Origin: Rugamonas aquatica
GTDB lineage: Bacteria > Pseudomonadota > Gammaproteobacteria > Burkholderiales > Burkholderiaceae_D
Direction of reading: 5' to 3'
Assembly: GCF_009380215.1 (NCBI RefSeq)
Contig: NZ_WHUG01000007.1
Span: 248,001 to 312,000 of the forward strand
Length of the DNA stretch: 64,000 bases
Part shown: positions 43,288 to 50,920 of the stretch, one piece after another
How positions within the stretch are numbered: position 1 is the stretch's first letter
Layout: each line of letters opens with the position of its first letter
The notes under the pieces: generated by a model
Seen by the model: the letters and a program-made list of their open reading frames with translations, nothing else
Database searches by the model: none
What the model was told of the DNA's origin: nothing
Program-made: the position numbers and the translations under genes

Positions 43288-44127
43288 ATGCTGACAGACG
43301 CACAAAAACAACAATATCAACGCGACGGCTACATCGTCCTGCCCAACTTCAAAACGCCGCAGGAGATCGCCACGCTGCGCGCGCGGGCCGCGGAGATTGT
43401 CAACGAATTCGATCCGAACGCCAAAACCGGCATCTTCAGCACCATCGAGCAGGAAAAGACCACCGACGATTACTTCCTCGGCTCCGACAACACCGTGCGC
43501 TGCTTCTTCGAGGAAGAAGCCTTCGGCCCGGACGGCCAGCTAAAACAGGACAAGTCGCTGTCGATCAACAAGATCGGCCACGCCATGCACGATCTCGATC
43601 CGGTGTTCCGCGCCTTCTCCACCGACGTGCGGCTGGCCGCCGTGGCGCGCGACCTGGGCCTGGCGGACGCCCAGGTCTGGCAGTCGATGTACATCTTCAA
43701 GCAGCCCGGCATCGGCGGCGAAGTGCGCTGGCACCAGGACGCCACCTACTTCGACACCAATCCAATCAGCGTCACCACCTTCTGGTTCGCGCTGGAAGAC
43801 GCCACGCTGCAAAACGGCTGCATGTGGGCCGAACCTGGCGGCCATCGCGGCCCGATGCGCGAACGCTTCCTGCGCAACGGCGACGACGTGCGCATGGAAA
43901 AACTCAGCGACCTGCCATGGCCGGACGACAGCACCGCCGTGCCGCTCGAATGCAAGGCCGGCAGCCTGGTATGCTTCCACGGCCTGCTGCCGCACTACAG
44001 CGCGCCGAACCGCTCGGCCGTCTCGCGCCACGCCTACACGCTGCACGTGACCGACGGCGCCACCGAGTACTCGCCGCAGAACTGGATACAGCGCGACGCC
44101 GCCTTCCCTGTGCGAGGCTTCCTGTAA
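43288..44127 (+). CDS. Phytanoyl-CoA dioxygenase (PhyH) family Fe(II)/2-oxoglutarate oxygenase
   Basis: 279 residues from MLTDAQKQQYQRDGYIVLPN (GGAG seven bases upstream), the standard family start. The iron facial triad is visible as HQD in RWHQDATYF plus the distal His in HGLLPHYSAPN, followed by the 2-oxoglutarate-binding region (SRHAYTLHV). Such enzymes hydroxylate diverse small molecules. Its stop overlaps the start of the TIM-barrel gene (TAATG), so the pair works together. It is regulated by the divergent LysR. Confidence 0.9.
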   Translation: MLTDAQKQQYQRDGYIVLPNFKTPQEIATLRARAAEIVNEFDPNAKTGIFSTIEQEKTTDDYFLGSDNTVRCFFEEEAFGPDGQLKQDKSLSINKIGHAMHDLDPVFRAFSTDVRLAAVARDLGLADAQVWQSMYIFKQPGIGGEVRWHQDATYFDTNPISVTTFWFALEDATLQNGCMWAEPGGHRGPMRERFLRNGDDVRMEKLSDLPWPDDSTAVPLECKAGSLVCFHGLLPHYSAPNRSAVSRHAYTLHVTDGATEYSPQNWIQRDAAFPVRGFL

Positions 44128-44942
44128 TGCAGATCCGGATTTTCGCCGCCCACTGGGGCAACAACGAACTGGCGCCGCAGGTCTTCATCGACCGCGTCAA
44201 GCAGGCCGGCTTCGACGGCATCGAAATGTCGCTGCCGCTGGACGCCGTCGCCCGCGAGGACTGGACCGGCCGCATCGCCGCCGCCGGCCTGGAACTGATC
44301 GCCGCGCAATGGGAAACCGTGTTCCATCCGACCTTCGAACCGCACCGCGCGGCGCTGGCCGAACTGCTGCACAACGCCTGCGCCGCCAGGCCGCTGCACG
44401 TGAACTCGCACACCGGCAAGGACTACTTCACGCCGGCGCAGAACCGCGAACTGCTGGAACTGGCGGCCGATATCTCGCGCCAGCACGGCGTGCCCATCGT
44501 GCACGAAATCCACCGCAGCCGTTTCAGCGGCCACCCGATGCTGCTGCTGCCCTACCTGGAGCAGATGCCCGGGCTGGAACTGACGGCCGACCTGTCGCAC
44601 TGGTGCTGCGCCTGCGAATCGCTGCTGGAAGACCAGCCGCACACGCTGGCCGCCACGCTGCCGCACGTGCGCCACATCCACGCCCGCGTCGGCCACCAGC
44701 AAGGCCCGCAAGTGGCCGACTTCCGCGCGCCGGAATCGCAAGCGGCGCTGGCCGCGCACCTGTCGTGGTGGGATGAAGTGATACGGCTGCGCCGCGCCGC
44801 CGGTGCGCAGCGCATGACGCTGACGCCGGAATTCGGCCCGGTGCCGTACACGCAGACGCTGCCCTACACGCAGAAGGAAGTATCGAACGCCTGGGAGCTG
44901 AACCTGGCGATGCTGGAACTGCTGCGCAAGCGCTACGGCTGA
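44127..44942 (+). CDS. Sugar phosphate isomerase/epimerase-like TIM barrel
   Basis: 271 residues. The opening MQIRIFAAHWGNNELAPQVF and metal-site motifs (VNSHTGKDYF, PIVHEIHRSRF, LTADLSHWCC, HIHARVGH, TLTPEFGP) match xylose-isomerase-like TIM barrels (AP_endonuc_2), which isomerise or cleave sugar-like and polyol compounds using a divalent metal. Coupled to PhyH. An oxygenase/isomerase pair suggests catabolism of a polyol- or sugar-derived compound; the actual substrate is unknown. The 3' end overlaps the convergent histidine kinase by 10 bp. Confidence 0.87.
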   Translation: MQIRIFAAHWGNNELAPQVFIDRVKQAGFDGIEMSLPLDAVAREDWTGRIAAAGLELIAAQWETVFHPTFEPHRAALAELLHNACAARPLHVNSHTGKDYFTPAQNRELLELAADISRQHGVPIVHEIHRSRFSGHPMLLLPYLEQMPGLELTADLSHWCCACESLLEDQPHTLAATLPHVRHIHARVGHQQGPQVADFRAPESQAALAAHLSWWDEVIRLRRAAGAQRMTLTPEFGPVPYTQTLPYTQKEVSNAWELNLAMLELLRKRYG

Positions 44943-46885
44943 AACGCCGGCCGGTGTAGCGGCTCCTGCACCGCCCCTTCCGGCGCCCGCGTCGGCAGCA
45001 CCAGCAGGACGGTGGTGCCGATGCCCGGCTCGGACTCGACCCGTATCGTCCCGCGCAGCACGCCGGTGACAATGTTATAAACGATATTCATCCCCAGCCC
45101 CGAACCGCCCTGTCCCAGCTTGGTGGTGAAGAAGGGATCGAAGATCTTGTGCAGCGTGCCGGCCGTCATGCCGGCGCCATTATCGGAAAACCTCAACTTC
45201 ACCAGGTCGGCGCCTTCGCGCCTGGCCTCGATGGCGATGGCGCCGCTCTCGCGGCCTTCGAAACCGTGCAGCAGCGCGTTGCCGATCAAATTGCTCAGCA
45301 CCTGGCTCAAGCTGCCCGGATAGGAATCGAACTCCAGCCCCGCCGGCACATCGAGCTTGACCTCGCAGCCGGCGCGCCGCAGCTGCGCCGCATAGGTCGC
45401 CAGCGTGTCGTGCACCACGTCGTCGAGCTGGAAGCGGCGCCGCTGTCCGCTGGCCTGGTCCACCGCCACCTGCTTGAAGGAGGTAATCAAGTCGGCGGCC
45501 CGCGTCAGGGAACTGTTCATGATGTCGCAGGCCTTGCGCGCATCGGCCAGGTGCGCCTCCAGCACCGAGCGCTTCAAGCCGCCGTCGGTGGCCAGCCTCC
45601 GTTCGAAATCGCGCACCATGTCGCTCAGGGCGCTGGCGGTCAGCAGGCTGTTGCCGATCGGCGTGTTCAGCTCATGCGCCACGCCGGCTACCAGCGCGCC
45701 CAATGAGGCCATCTTCTCCGACGTTTGCAGATTGGTCTGGGCCTGCTTCAGCGTTTCCGCCACCACCGACAGATCGCTGCGCGCCTGCTCCACATTGCTC
45801 TTCTGCCGTTCCAGCTCCGCCAGGCTGTATTCCAGGCCGTGCTTGGCGTCGATCACGCGCCGGGTGGACACCAGCAGCGCCGCGATCAGCGCGCTGATGA
45901 TGAAACCGGCCACGCCGATCAGCAGCACCGGCAGCGGCGAACTGCTGTAGCGCGCGCCGCCATAGCCTTCGAAGCGCATCAGCCAGCGGCGCTGCCCCAC
46001 CATCAAGTCCCGTTGCAGCGCCATCCCTTCCAGCGGCGCGCTGCGCGGCTGATTGGTGCTCACCTTGCCGGCGCTGTCGTAGAGCAGCGTGTCGACACTG
46101 GACGGCAGCAGGTCCTTGCCGCCGGGGTAGCCGCCGTCGTCGATGCGCACGTGCAGATGATCGAGCAGCGCGGCGTCGACCACCTCGCGCATCAGCGTGT
46201 TGACGCGGAAGACGATGGCGACAAAGCCGACCAGCGCCGCCCGCCGCTGCTCTATCGTCTGCAACAGCGGGCCGTTGCGGTAGACCGGCGCGCGGGCCAC
46301 GAAGCCCGGCTCGCCGCTGGAATCCTGCACCAGCGTGATGCGCTCGGTGGCGACGATCTCGCCGCTGTCGCGCCCCAGCTCCAGCGCCCGCAGGTGCGGC
46401 GGCAGCGCGGCCAGGTCCAGGCCGAAGGCGTTCTCGTTGCCCTTCAGCGGCTCGGTGTATTCGATGATGTAGTGCAGGTCGCGACGGCTGGCCGGGTGCA
46501 CGTGGAAGTCGGGATAGCCGCCGGCGTCGATGGCGGCGTCGCGCCTGACGGCGGCGGCGAACTCCGCCAGCTCCGTCTCGGGCACCATGCGCACGAACTG
46601 GATCGCCTGGAAGCCGGGGTAGCGCCGCTCCAGCCTGAGCTCCGTCACGAAGCGGTGGAAGCGCTGGCGGTCGATGCGGTCTTCCAGCGCGTACATGCCT
46701 TTGATCCCGAGCAGCATGTCGAAATAGGTTTGCAGCCGCACCTCGGTGTCGCGCGCCACCTTCTCGGCGTCGCGCTGGAAGGTGGCCTGCGCCTGCTGGC
46801 GCTGCGTCGTAATCACCGCATAGCAAGTCGCGGCAGTGAGACAAATGCCTATGATGAAAGCCAGGTAACCGCGCGATCGCATCAT
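44933..46885 (-). CDS. CHASE-domain sensor histidine kinase
   Basis: 650 residues. Helix 1 (about 8-26), a periplasmic CHASE domain (about 60-280, including YPGFQAIQFVRMVP), helix 2 (LLIGVAGFIISALIAALLVST), a coiled coil, then HisKA with H404 in GVAHELNTPIGN and HATPase_c (N box LSNLIGNALLHG, DNGAGM, GGSGLGMNI). CHASE domains bind small extracellular ligands. It lies 13 bp downstream of a REC-HD-GYP gene on the same strand, so the pair likely forms one signalling unit that changes c-di-GMP level. Confidence 0.93.
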   Translation of the reverse strand: MMRSRGYLAFIIGICLTAATCYAVITTQRQQAQATFQRDAEKVARDTEVRLQTYFDMLLGIKGMYALEDRIDRQRFHRFVTELRLERRYPGFQAIQFVRMVPETELAEFAAAVRRDAAIDAGGYPDFHVHPASRRDLHYIIEYTEPLKGNENAFGLDLAALPPHLRALELGRDSGEIVATERITLVQDSSGEPGFVARAPVYRNGPLLQTIEQRRAALVGFVAIVFRVNTLMREVVDAALLDHLHVRIDDGGYPGGKDLLPSSVDTLLYDSAGKVSTNQPRSAPLEGMALQRDLMVGQRRWLMRFEGYGGARYSSSPLPVLLIGVAGFIISALIAALLVSTRRVIDAKHGLEYSLAELERQKSNVEQARSDLSVVAETLKQAQTNLQTSEKMASLGALVAGVAHELNTPIGNSLLTASALSDMVRDFERRLATDGGLKRSVLEAHLADARKACDIMNSSLTRAADLITSFKQVAVDQASGQRRRFQLDDVVHDTLATYAAQLRRAGCEVKLDVPAGLEFDSYPGSLSQVLSNLIGNALLHGFEGRESGAIAIEARREGADLVKLRFSDNGAGMTAGTLHKIFDPFFTTKLGQGGSGLGMNIVYNIVTGVLRGTIRVESEPGIGTTVLLVLPTRAPEGAVQEPLHRPAFQP

Positions 46886-46898
46886 AGGTCGGCGCCTC

Positions 46899-48011
46899 CT
46901 ACTCCACGATATCCGGCGTGGTGGCGGGCGCCGGAAGATCGCTATAGCGCTCGGCGATGGCCATGAACTCTTCCTCGATGGTGAGCATGGCGTCGACCAC
47001 GTCCGGATCGAAATGCTCGCCGCTGCCCTGGCGTATCATCTCCATCGCCGTTTCGTGGGTGAAGGCCGGCTTGTAGACGCGTTTGGAAATGAGCGCATCG
47101 TAGACATCGGCCACCGCCATCAGCCGCGCCGACATCGGGATCGCATCGCCCACCAGGCCTTGCGGATAGCCGGAGCCGTCGTACTTCTCCTGGTGCGAAT
47201 ACGTGATCTCGCGCGCGTAGCGCAGGAAGGTGTTGGTGTAGCCCAGATGCTGTTCGACGTTGGCGATGGCGTCGCGGCCGTACACGGTGTGCATCTTCAT
47301 GATGGCGAATTCTTCGTCGGTCAGGCGGTCCGGCTTGAGCAGGATGGCGTCCGGGATCGACACCTTGCCGATGTCGTGCAGCGGCGCGGCCTTGAACAGC
47401 GACTTGATATTCGCCTCGCTCAGCTCTTCCTTGAAGCGATTGTGCGACTGCAGCTGGCGGCCCAGCGCGGCGATGTAGTGCTGCACGCGGCGCAGGTGGT
47501 TGGCGGTTTCGTATTCGCGGGTCTCGGCCAGCGAGGCCAGGGCCCAGATCATCGCGTCGAGCATCTGGCTCAGTTCCGCCGTCACTTCCTCGACCACGTG
47601 TTCCAGCAGGTTGCGCTGCTGCTTGAGCAGTTCGCGCGAATGGCGCAGTTGCAGCTGGGTGTCGACCCGCGCGCGCAGCACCTCGCCGGCGACCGGCTTG
47701 AGCACGACATCGGCGCCGCCCTCCAGGAAGGCGCGTGCCTCGTCGGCCTGCTGTTGCAGGAAAATGACAGGGATATCGGCCGTGTCCGGGCTGGATTTGA
47801 GCTGCTGGCACACGGCATAGCCGTCCACTTCCGGCAGCCCCGTGTCCAGCACCACCAGATGCGGCCGCGGTACCTGCTGCATGATCGCCAGCGCCGCGCG
47901 GCCATTGTTGGCCAGCTTGACCTCGTACTGGTCCTGCAGCAGCCCATTCATCAAGATCAGGTTGTCCGACGCCTCATCGACGATGAGCACGATGGCCTTT
48001 TTGATGTTCAT
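46899..48011 (-). CDS. Response regulator with HD-GYP c-di-GMP phosphodiesterase
   Basis: 370 residues. The receiver domain (about 1-125) has the phospho-Asp in LVVLDTGLPEVDGY and the Lys in VLKPV; the conserved Thr/Ser position reads L-Q (IFLQQQ), which is atypical. The HD-GYP domain (about 150-355) has HD in PLHDIGKVSIPD, the HMLHG-equivalent MHTVYGRDA, and DGSGYPQGL. It should hydrolyse c-di-GMP under control of the kinase encoded downstream. First gene of that operon. Confidence 0.92.
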   Translation of the reverse strand: MNIKKAIVLIVDEASDNLILMNGLLQDQYEVKLANNGRAALAIMQQVPRPHLVVLDTGLPEVDGYAVCQQLKSSPDTADIPVIFLQQQADEARAFLEGGADVVLKPVAGEVLRARVDTQLQLRHSRELLKQQRNLLEHVVEEVTAELSQMLDAMIWALASLAETREYETANHLRRVQHYIAALGRQLQSHNRFKEELSEANIKSLFKAAPLHDIGKVSIPDAILLKPDRLTDEEFAIMKMHTVYGRDAIANVEQHLGYTNTFLRYAREITYSHQEKYDGSGYPQGLVGDAIPMSARLMAVADVYDALISKRVYKPAFTHETAMEMIRQGSGEHFDPDVVDAMLTIEEEFMAIAERYSDLPAPATTPDIVE

Positions 48012-48092
48012 CTGCCGCTACTCCCCGATATTGGTCTCTACCAGCATCATAACCGAGGGAATTTTCCCGCAAAACATTTTTTCTCGGCTAGC

Positions 48093-48121
48093 TTGCAATT
48101 GTATAGTGCACTACCTATACT
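48093..48121 (+). promoter_or_regulatory. Promoter of the OhrR-like gene, probably leaderless, with palindromic operator
   Basis: TTGCAA (48093-48098), 17 nt, TATACT (48116-48121). The predicted start falls at about 48127-48129, on the ATG at 48128. The spacer carries the palindrome TAGTGCACTA (48104-48113) inside GTATAG...CTATAC arms (48101-48106 and 48115-48120), a likely self-operator. Confidence 0.6.
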
Positions 48122-48127
48122 GTGTAC

Positions 48128-48589
48128 ATGGATACCAAAATTACCCCCGCTCCCTCCGCCGCCGTGCCGCAACTGGACGGCCAGCTGTGCTTTGCCCTGT
48201 ATTCGACGTCGCTGGCGATGAGCAAGCTGTATCGCAAACTGCTGCGCGGCCTCGGCCTGACCTATTCCCAGTACCTGGTGATGATGGTGCTGTGGGAGAA
48301 AAACGAACTGACCGTGTCGGAAGTGGGCGAACGCCTGTTCCTCGATTCGGCCACGCTGACGCCCCTGCTCAAGCGCATGGAACAGGCCGAGCTGCTGACC
48401 CGCACCCGCGCCGCCAGCGACGAGCGCCAGGTCATCATCTCGCTGACGCCGCACGGCGACGCGCTGCGCCACGAGGCGGCCAAGCTGCCGCCGTCCATCC
48501 TGCAAGCGACCAAGTGCACGCTGGATGAAGTGGTGGGCATGAAGCAGCAGCTCGACGCGCTGCGCGCCAGCCTGATGTCCGCCAACTGA
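48128..48589 (+). CDS. ohrR: MarR-family peroxide sensor, OhrR-like
   Basis: 153 residues from the ATG at 48128; a GTG two codons earlier is the alternative. The opening LDGQLCFALYSTSLAMSKLYRKLL matches OhrR, including the reactive N-terminal Cys (Cys in LCFALY) that senses organic hydroperoxides. The winged helix is LTVSEVGERLFLDSATLTPLLKRME. No ohr gene lies next to it; the neighbour eight bases downstream is a 2-oxoglutarate oxygenase. No ribosome-binding site is seen, consistent with a leaderless mRNA. It probably represses itself. Confidence 0.87.
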   Translation: MDTKITPAPSAAVPQLDGQLCFALYSTSLAMSKLYRKLLRGLGLTYSQYLVMMVLWEKNELTVSEVGERLFLDSATLTPLLKRMEQAELLTRTRAASDERQVIISLTPHGDALRHEAAKLPPSILQATKCTLDEVVGMKQQLDALRASLMSAN

Positions 48590-48597
48590 GAGCGCCG

Positions 48598-49344
48598 ATG
48601 ACGACTTCCAATCCGATCTTCACCCATCCCCGCCATGTGGCCGAAGCGCTGCGCAAGGACGGCTACGCGGTCATGCCGCCGCAGGACGTGGCGGCGCTGG
48701 CCGGCGTCACGCTGGCGGAACTGGACGCGCTGGTCCCCAGCTGGAACGAGCTGGAACTGGACAACTACCTCAAGGACGGCGGCCGCTATCGGCGCCGCCG
48801 CCATTCCTGCTTCGTGCAGGATGGCGCCGTGCTGACGCAGACCGAGCACCGCGCCCACTGGCAGCCGCTCGAATACAACGCCCTGCACGGCGGCATGAAC
48901 CGCCTGTTCGAACCGATGCAGCCTGCCACCGTGGCGCAGCCGGCGTGGCAGGCGCTGGTGCGCGGCATCGGCCAGCTATGCAGCGCAGCGCGCCGTAACA
49001 GCGATCCATGGTATGTTGAAGCCCACCAGTTCCGCATCGACACCACCGACGGCATCGGCCGGCCCACGCCGGAAGGCGCGCACCGCGACGGCGTCGATTT
49101 CGTCGCCGTGCTGCTGATCGGCCGCGAGCAGATCAAGGGCGGCGAGACTCGCATCTTCGAAGCCGATGGCCCGAACGGCAAGCGCTTCACGATGACTGAG
49201 CCGTGGACCATGCTGCTGCTCGACGATGCGACCGTGATCCATGAATCGACGCCGATCCAGCCGCTGGGAGAGCACGGCCATCGCGACACGCTGGTGCTGA
49301 CTTGGCGCGCGGGCGGCTTCCAGGGACAGGAAAGTCCCCCCTGA
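48598..49344 (+). CDS. 2-oxoglutarate/Fe(II) oxygenase, amino-acid-hydroxylase-like
   Basis: 248 residues. It fits the 2OG-Fe_Oxy_2 family that includes L-isoleucine hydroxylase. The iron ligands are visible as HRD in AHRDGVDFVAVLLIG and the distal His in VIHESTPI; the 2-oxoglutarate Arg is likely in HRDTLVLTWR. It sits eight bases after the OhrR-like gene, so the two are probably one transcript. Substrate may be a free amino acid; redox control is inferred from the context. Confidence 0.85.
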   Translation: MTTSNPIFTHPRHVAEALRKDGYAVMPPQDVAALAGVTLAELDALVPSWNELELDNYLKDGGRYRRRRHSCFVQDGAVLTQTEHRAHWQPLEYNALHGGMNRLFEPMQPATVAQPAWQALVRGIGQLCSAARRNSDPWYVEAHQFRIDTTDGIGRPTPEGAHRDGVDFVAVLLIGREQIKGGETRIFEADGPNGKRFTMTEPWTMLLLDDATVIHESTPIQPLGEHGHRDTLVLTWRAGGFQGQESPP

Positions 49345-49400
49345 AGGGCTAAATCCGATATAGTCACAACAGAAAATATCAGCATTCAGGAGGGGGGTCC

Positions 49401-50759
49401 GTGGACACCAGCTACGAAATTCAGCCCGACGAAATAGAAATCCTCATCGTCGAGGACAGCCCTACCCAGGCCGAACGCCTGCGCCGCCTGATCCAGTCGA
49501 TGCGCTACGGCGCCCGCGTCGCCGCCAACGGCCAGCTGGCGCTCGACGCCATCCGCGAACGCAAACCGCACCTCGTGCTGTCCGATATCGTGATGCCGGA
49601 GATGGACGGCTACGCGCTGTGCCGCGCCATCAAGGCCGATCCGGAGCTGCGCGAAATCCCGGTGATCCTCGTGACATCGCTGATGGACCCGAAGGACATC
49701 ATCCGCGGCATCGAATGCGGCGCCGATAACTTCATCCGCAAGCCCTACGCCGAAGACTATCTGCTGAACCGCATCGGCCACATGCTGATGAACCAGAAGC
49801 TGCGCAAGAACCAGAACATGGAGATCGGCATCGCCCTCTACCTGGGCGATCAGAAGCACTTCATCAACGCCGAGCGCCAGCAGATCCTCGACCTGCTGAT
49901 CTCCACCTACGAACAGGCGGTGCAGGTCAACAGCGAACTGCAGGCGCGCGAACGCCAGGTGATCGAGCTGAATATGCGGCTGGCGCATCACGCCGGCGAG
50001 CTGGAAACCATCAACCGCGAAATCGCGCTGAAGAACCTGGAGCTGGCCGAAGCGAGCCGCATGAAATCGGCCTTCATCGCCAACATGTCGCACGAACTGC
50101 GCACGCCGCTCAACGCCATCATCGGCTTCACCGGCGCGCTGCTGATGAAGCTACCCGGCCCGTTGACGGCCGAGCAGGACAAGCAGCTCAACACCATCCG
50201 CACCAGCGCGCGCCATCTGCTCTCGCTGATCAACGACATCCTCGACGTGGCCAAGATCGAAGCCGGCAAGGTCACGCTGGAGCTGGAGACGGTGCAGTGC
50301 CAGCACCTGGTCAACGACGTGGTCGACACGCTGCGGCCACTGGCGCTGCAAAAGGGACTGGGGCTGGAAGTGGAGCTGGCCAGCGACGCCATCGTGCTGG
50401 AGACCGACCGCCGCGCGCTGACGCAGATTCTGCTCAACTTGGCCAACAATGCGATCAAGTTCACCGAGACCGGCACGGTCAAGGTCGCGCTGACGCAGCG
50501 GCCCGGCGACGGCCACAACACCATCGAGTTCTCGGTGGCCGACAGCGGCGCCGGCATCCGCGAGGAAGACCAGGCCAAGCTGTTCCAGGCCTTCTCGCAG
50601 CTGGACTCCACTTCGACGCGGCACGCGGAAGGCGCGGGCCTGGGCCTGTACCTGTGCCAGAACCTGGCCAACCTGATCGGCGGTTCGCTGTTCTTCCACA
50701 GCGATTTCGGCCACGGCAGCACGTTCACGCTGGCGCTACCGCAGCGCAGTGCAGCATAG
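49401..50759 (+). CDS. Soluble REC - histidine kinase hybrid
   Basis: 452 residues from a GTG at 49401 behind a strong AGGAGG. The receiver domain has D62 in LVLSDIVMPEMDGY, with Lys in FIRKPYAED. A coiled coil (about 150-225) leads to HisKA with H231 in MSHELRTPLNAIIGF and HATPase_c (LANNAIKFTETG, VADSGAGIREED, GAGLGLYLC). No membrane helix, so it should be a cytoplasmic relay node whose receiver gates the kinase. No partner regulator is adjacent. Confidence 0.92.
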   Translation: MDTSYEIQPDEIEILIVEDSPTQAERLRRLIQSMRYGARVAANGQLALDAIRERKPHLVLSDIVMPEMDGYALCRAIKADPELREIPVILVTSLMDPKDIIRGIECGADNFIRKPYAEDYLLNRIGHMLMNQKLRKNQNMEIGIALYLGDQKHFINAERQQILDLLISTYEQAVQVNSELQARERQVIELNMRLAHHAGELETINREIALKNLELAEASRMKSAFIANMSHELRTPLNAIIGFTGALLMKLPGPLTAEQDKQLNTIRTSARHLLSLINDILDVAKIEAGKVTLELETVQCQHLVNDVVDTLRPLALQKGLGLEVELASDAIVLETDRRALTQILLNLANNAIKFTETGTVKVALTQRPGDGHNTIEFSVADSGAGIREEDQAKLFQAFSQLDSTSTRHAEGAGLGLYLCQNLANLIGGSLFFHSDFGHGSTFTLALPQRSAA

Positions 50760-50793
50760 AAGTTTGACTTTTTTATACTGTAGAAGCTTAGAC

Positions 50794-50809
50794 ACCGTAG
50801 TTCTACGGT
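50794..50809. promoter_or_regulatory. Perfect palindrome just upstream of the sRNA promoter
   Basis: ACCGTAG-TT-CTACGGT, a 16-bp palindrome with perfect 7-bp arms, ends one base before the -35 box at 50811. This is the usual place of an activator site. It could also fold as an RNA hairpin at the end of the kinase mRNA, but no T-run follows. Confidence 0.5.
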
Positions 50810-50810
50810 A

Positions 50811-50839
50811 TTGCAGCGCAACATAAAGTGGCATATAGT
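50811..50839 (+). promoter_or_regulatory. Promoter of the candidate small RNA
   Basis: TTGCAG (50811-50816), 17 nt, TATAGT (50834-50839). Predicted start near 50846. No open reading frame follows before the terminator. Confidence 0.6.
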
Positions 50840-50845
50840 TGGAAC

Positions 50846-50914
50846 TGTCTCCTCCAACCGTTCGCTGAACATTGGAATTCAGCCCGCACCGTCAAGGTAG
50901 CGGGCGTTTTTTTT
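50846..50914 (+). ncRNA. Candidate small RNA, about 69 nt, with anti-Shine-Dalgarno 5' end
   Basis: It lies between a sigma70-like promoter and a strong terminator in an intergenic gap. The predicted 5' end carries the unpaired run TGTCTCCTCC (50847-50855 region), complementary to the AAGGAGACA leaders common in this genome; several genes here have GGAGAC before the start. A short stem CTGAA...TTCAG (50865-50882) follows, then the terminator. This resembles CUCC-loop sRNAs that block translation starts. No conserved protein frame is seen. Family identity is unknown to me. Confidence 0.5.
50882..50914 (+). terminator. Rho-independent terminator with 8-T tract
   Basis: GCCCGC (50882-50887) and GCGGGC (50900-50905) form a stem, then G and eight T (50907-50914). 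It is on the plus strand, so it ends the candidate sRNA (and any read-through from the kinase gene), not the minus-strand DUF1501 gene. Confidence 0.85.
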
Positions 50915-50920
50915 GGTGCG

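Noticed and set aside
43170..44942. PhyH region and TIM barrel as one long protein
   Set aside because: The upstream part is a shadow of the PhyH gene in another frame; the TIM-barrel start at 44127 overlaps the PhyH stop.
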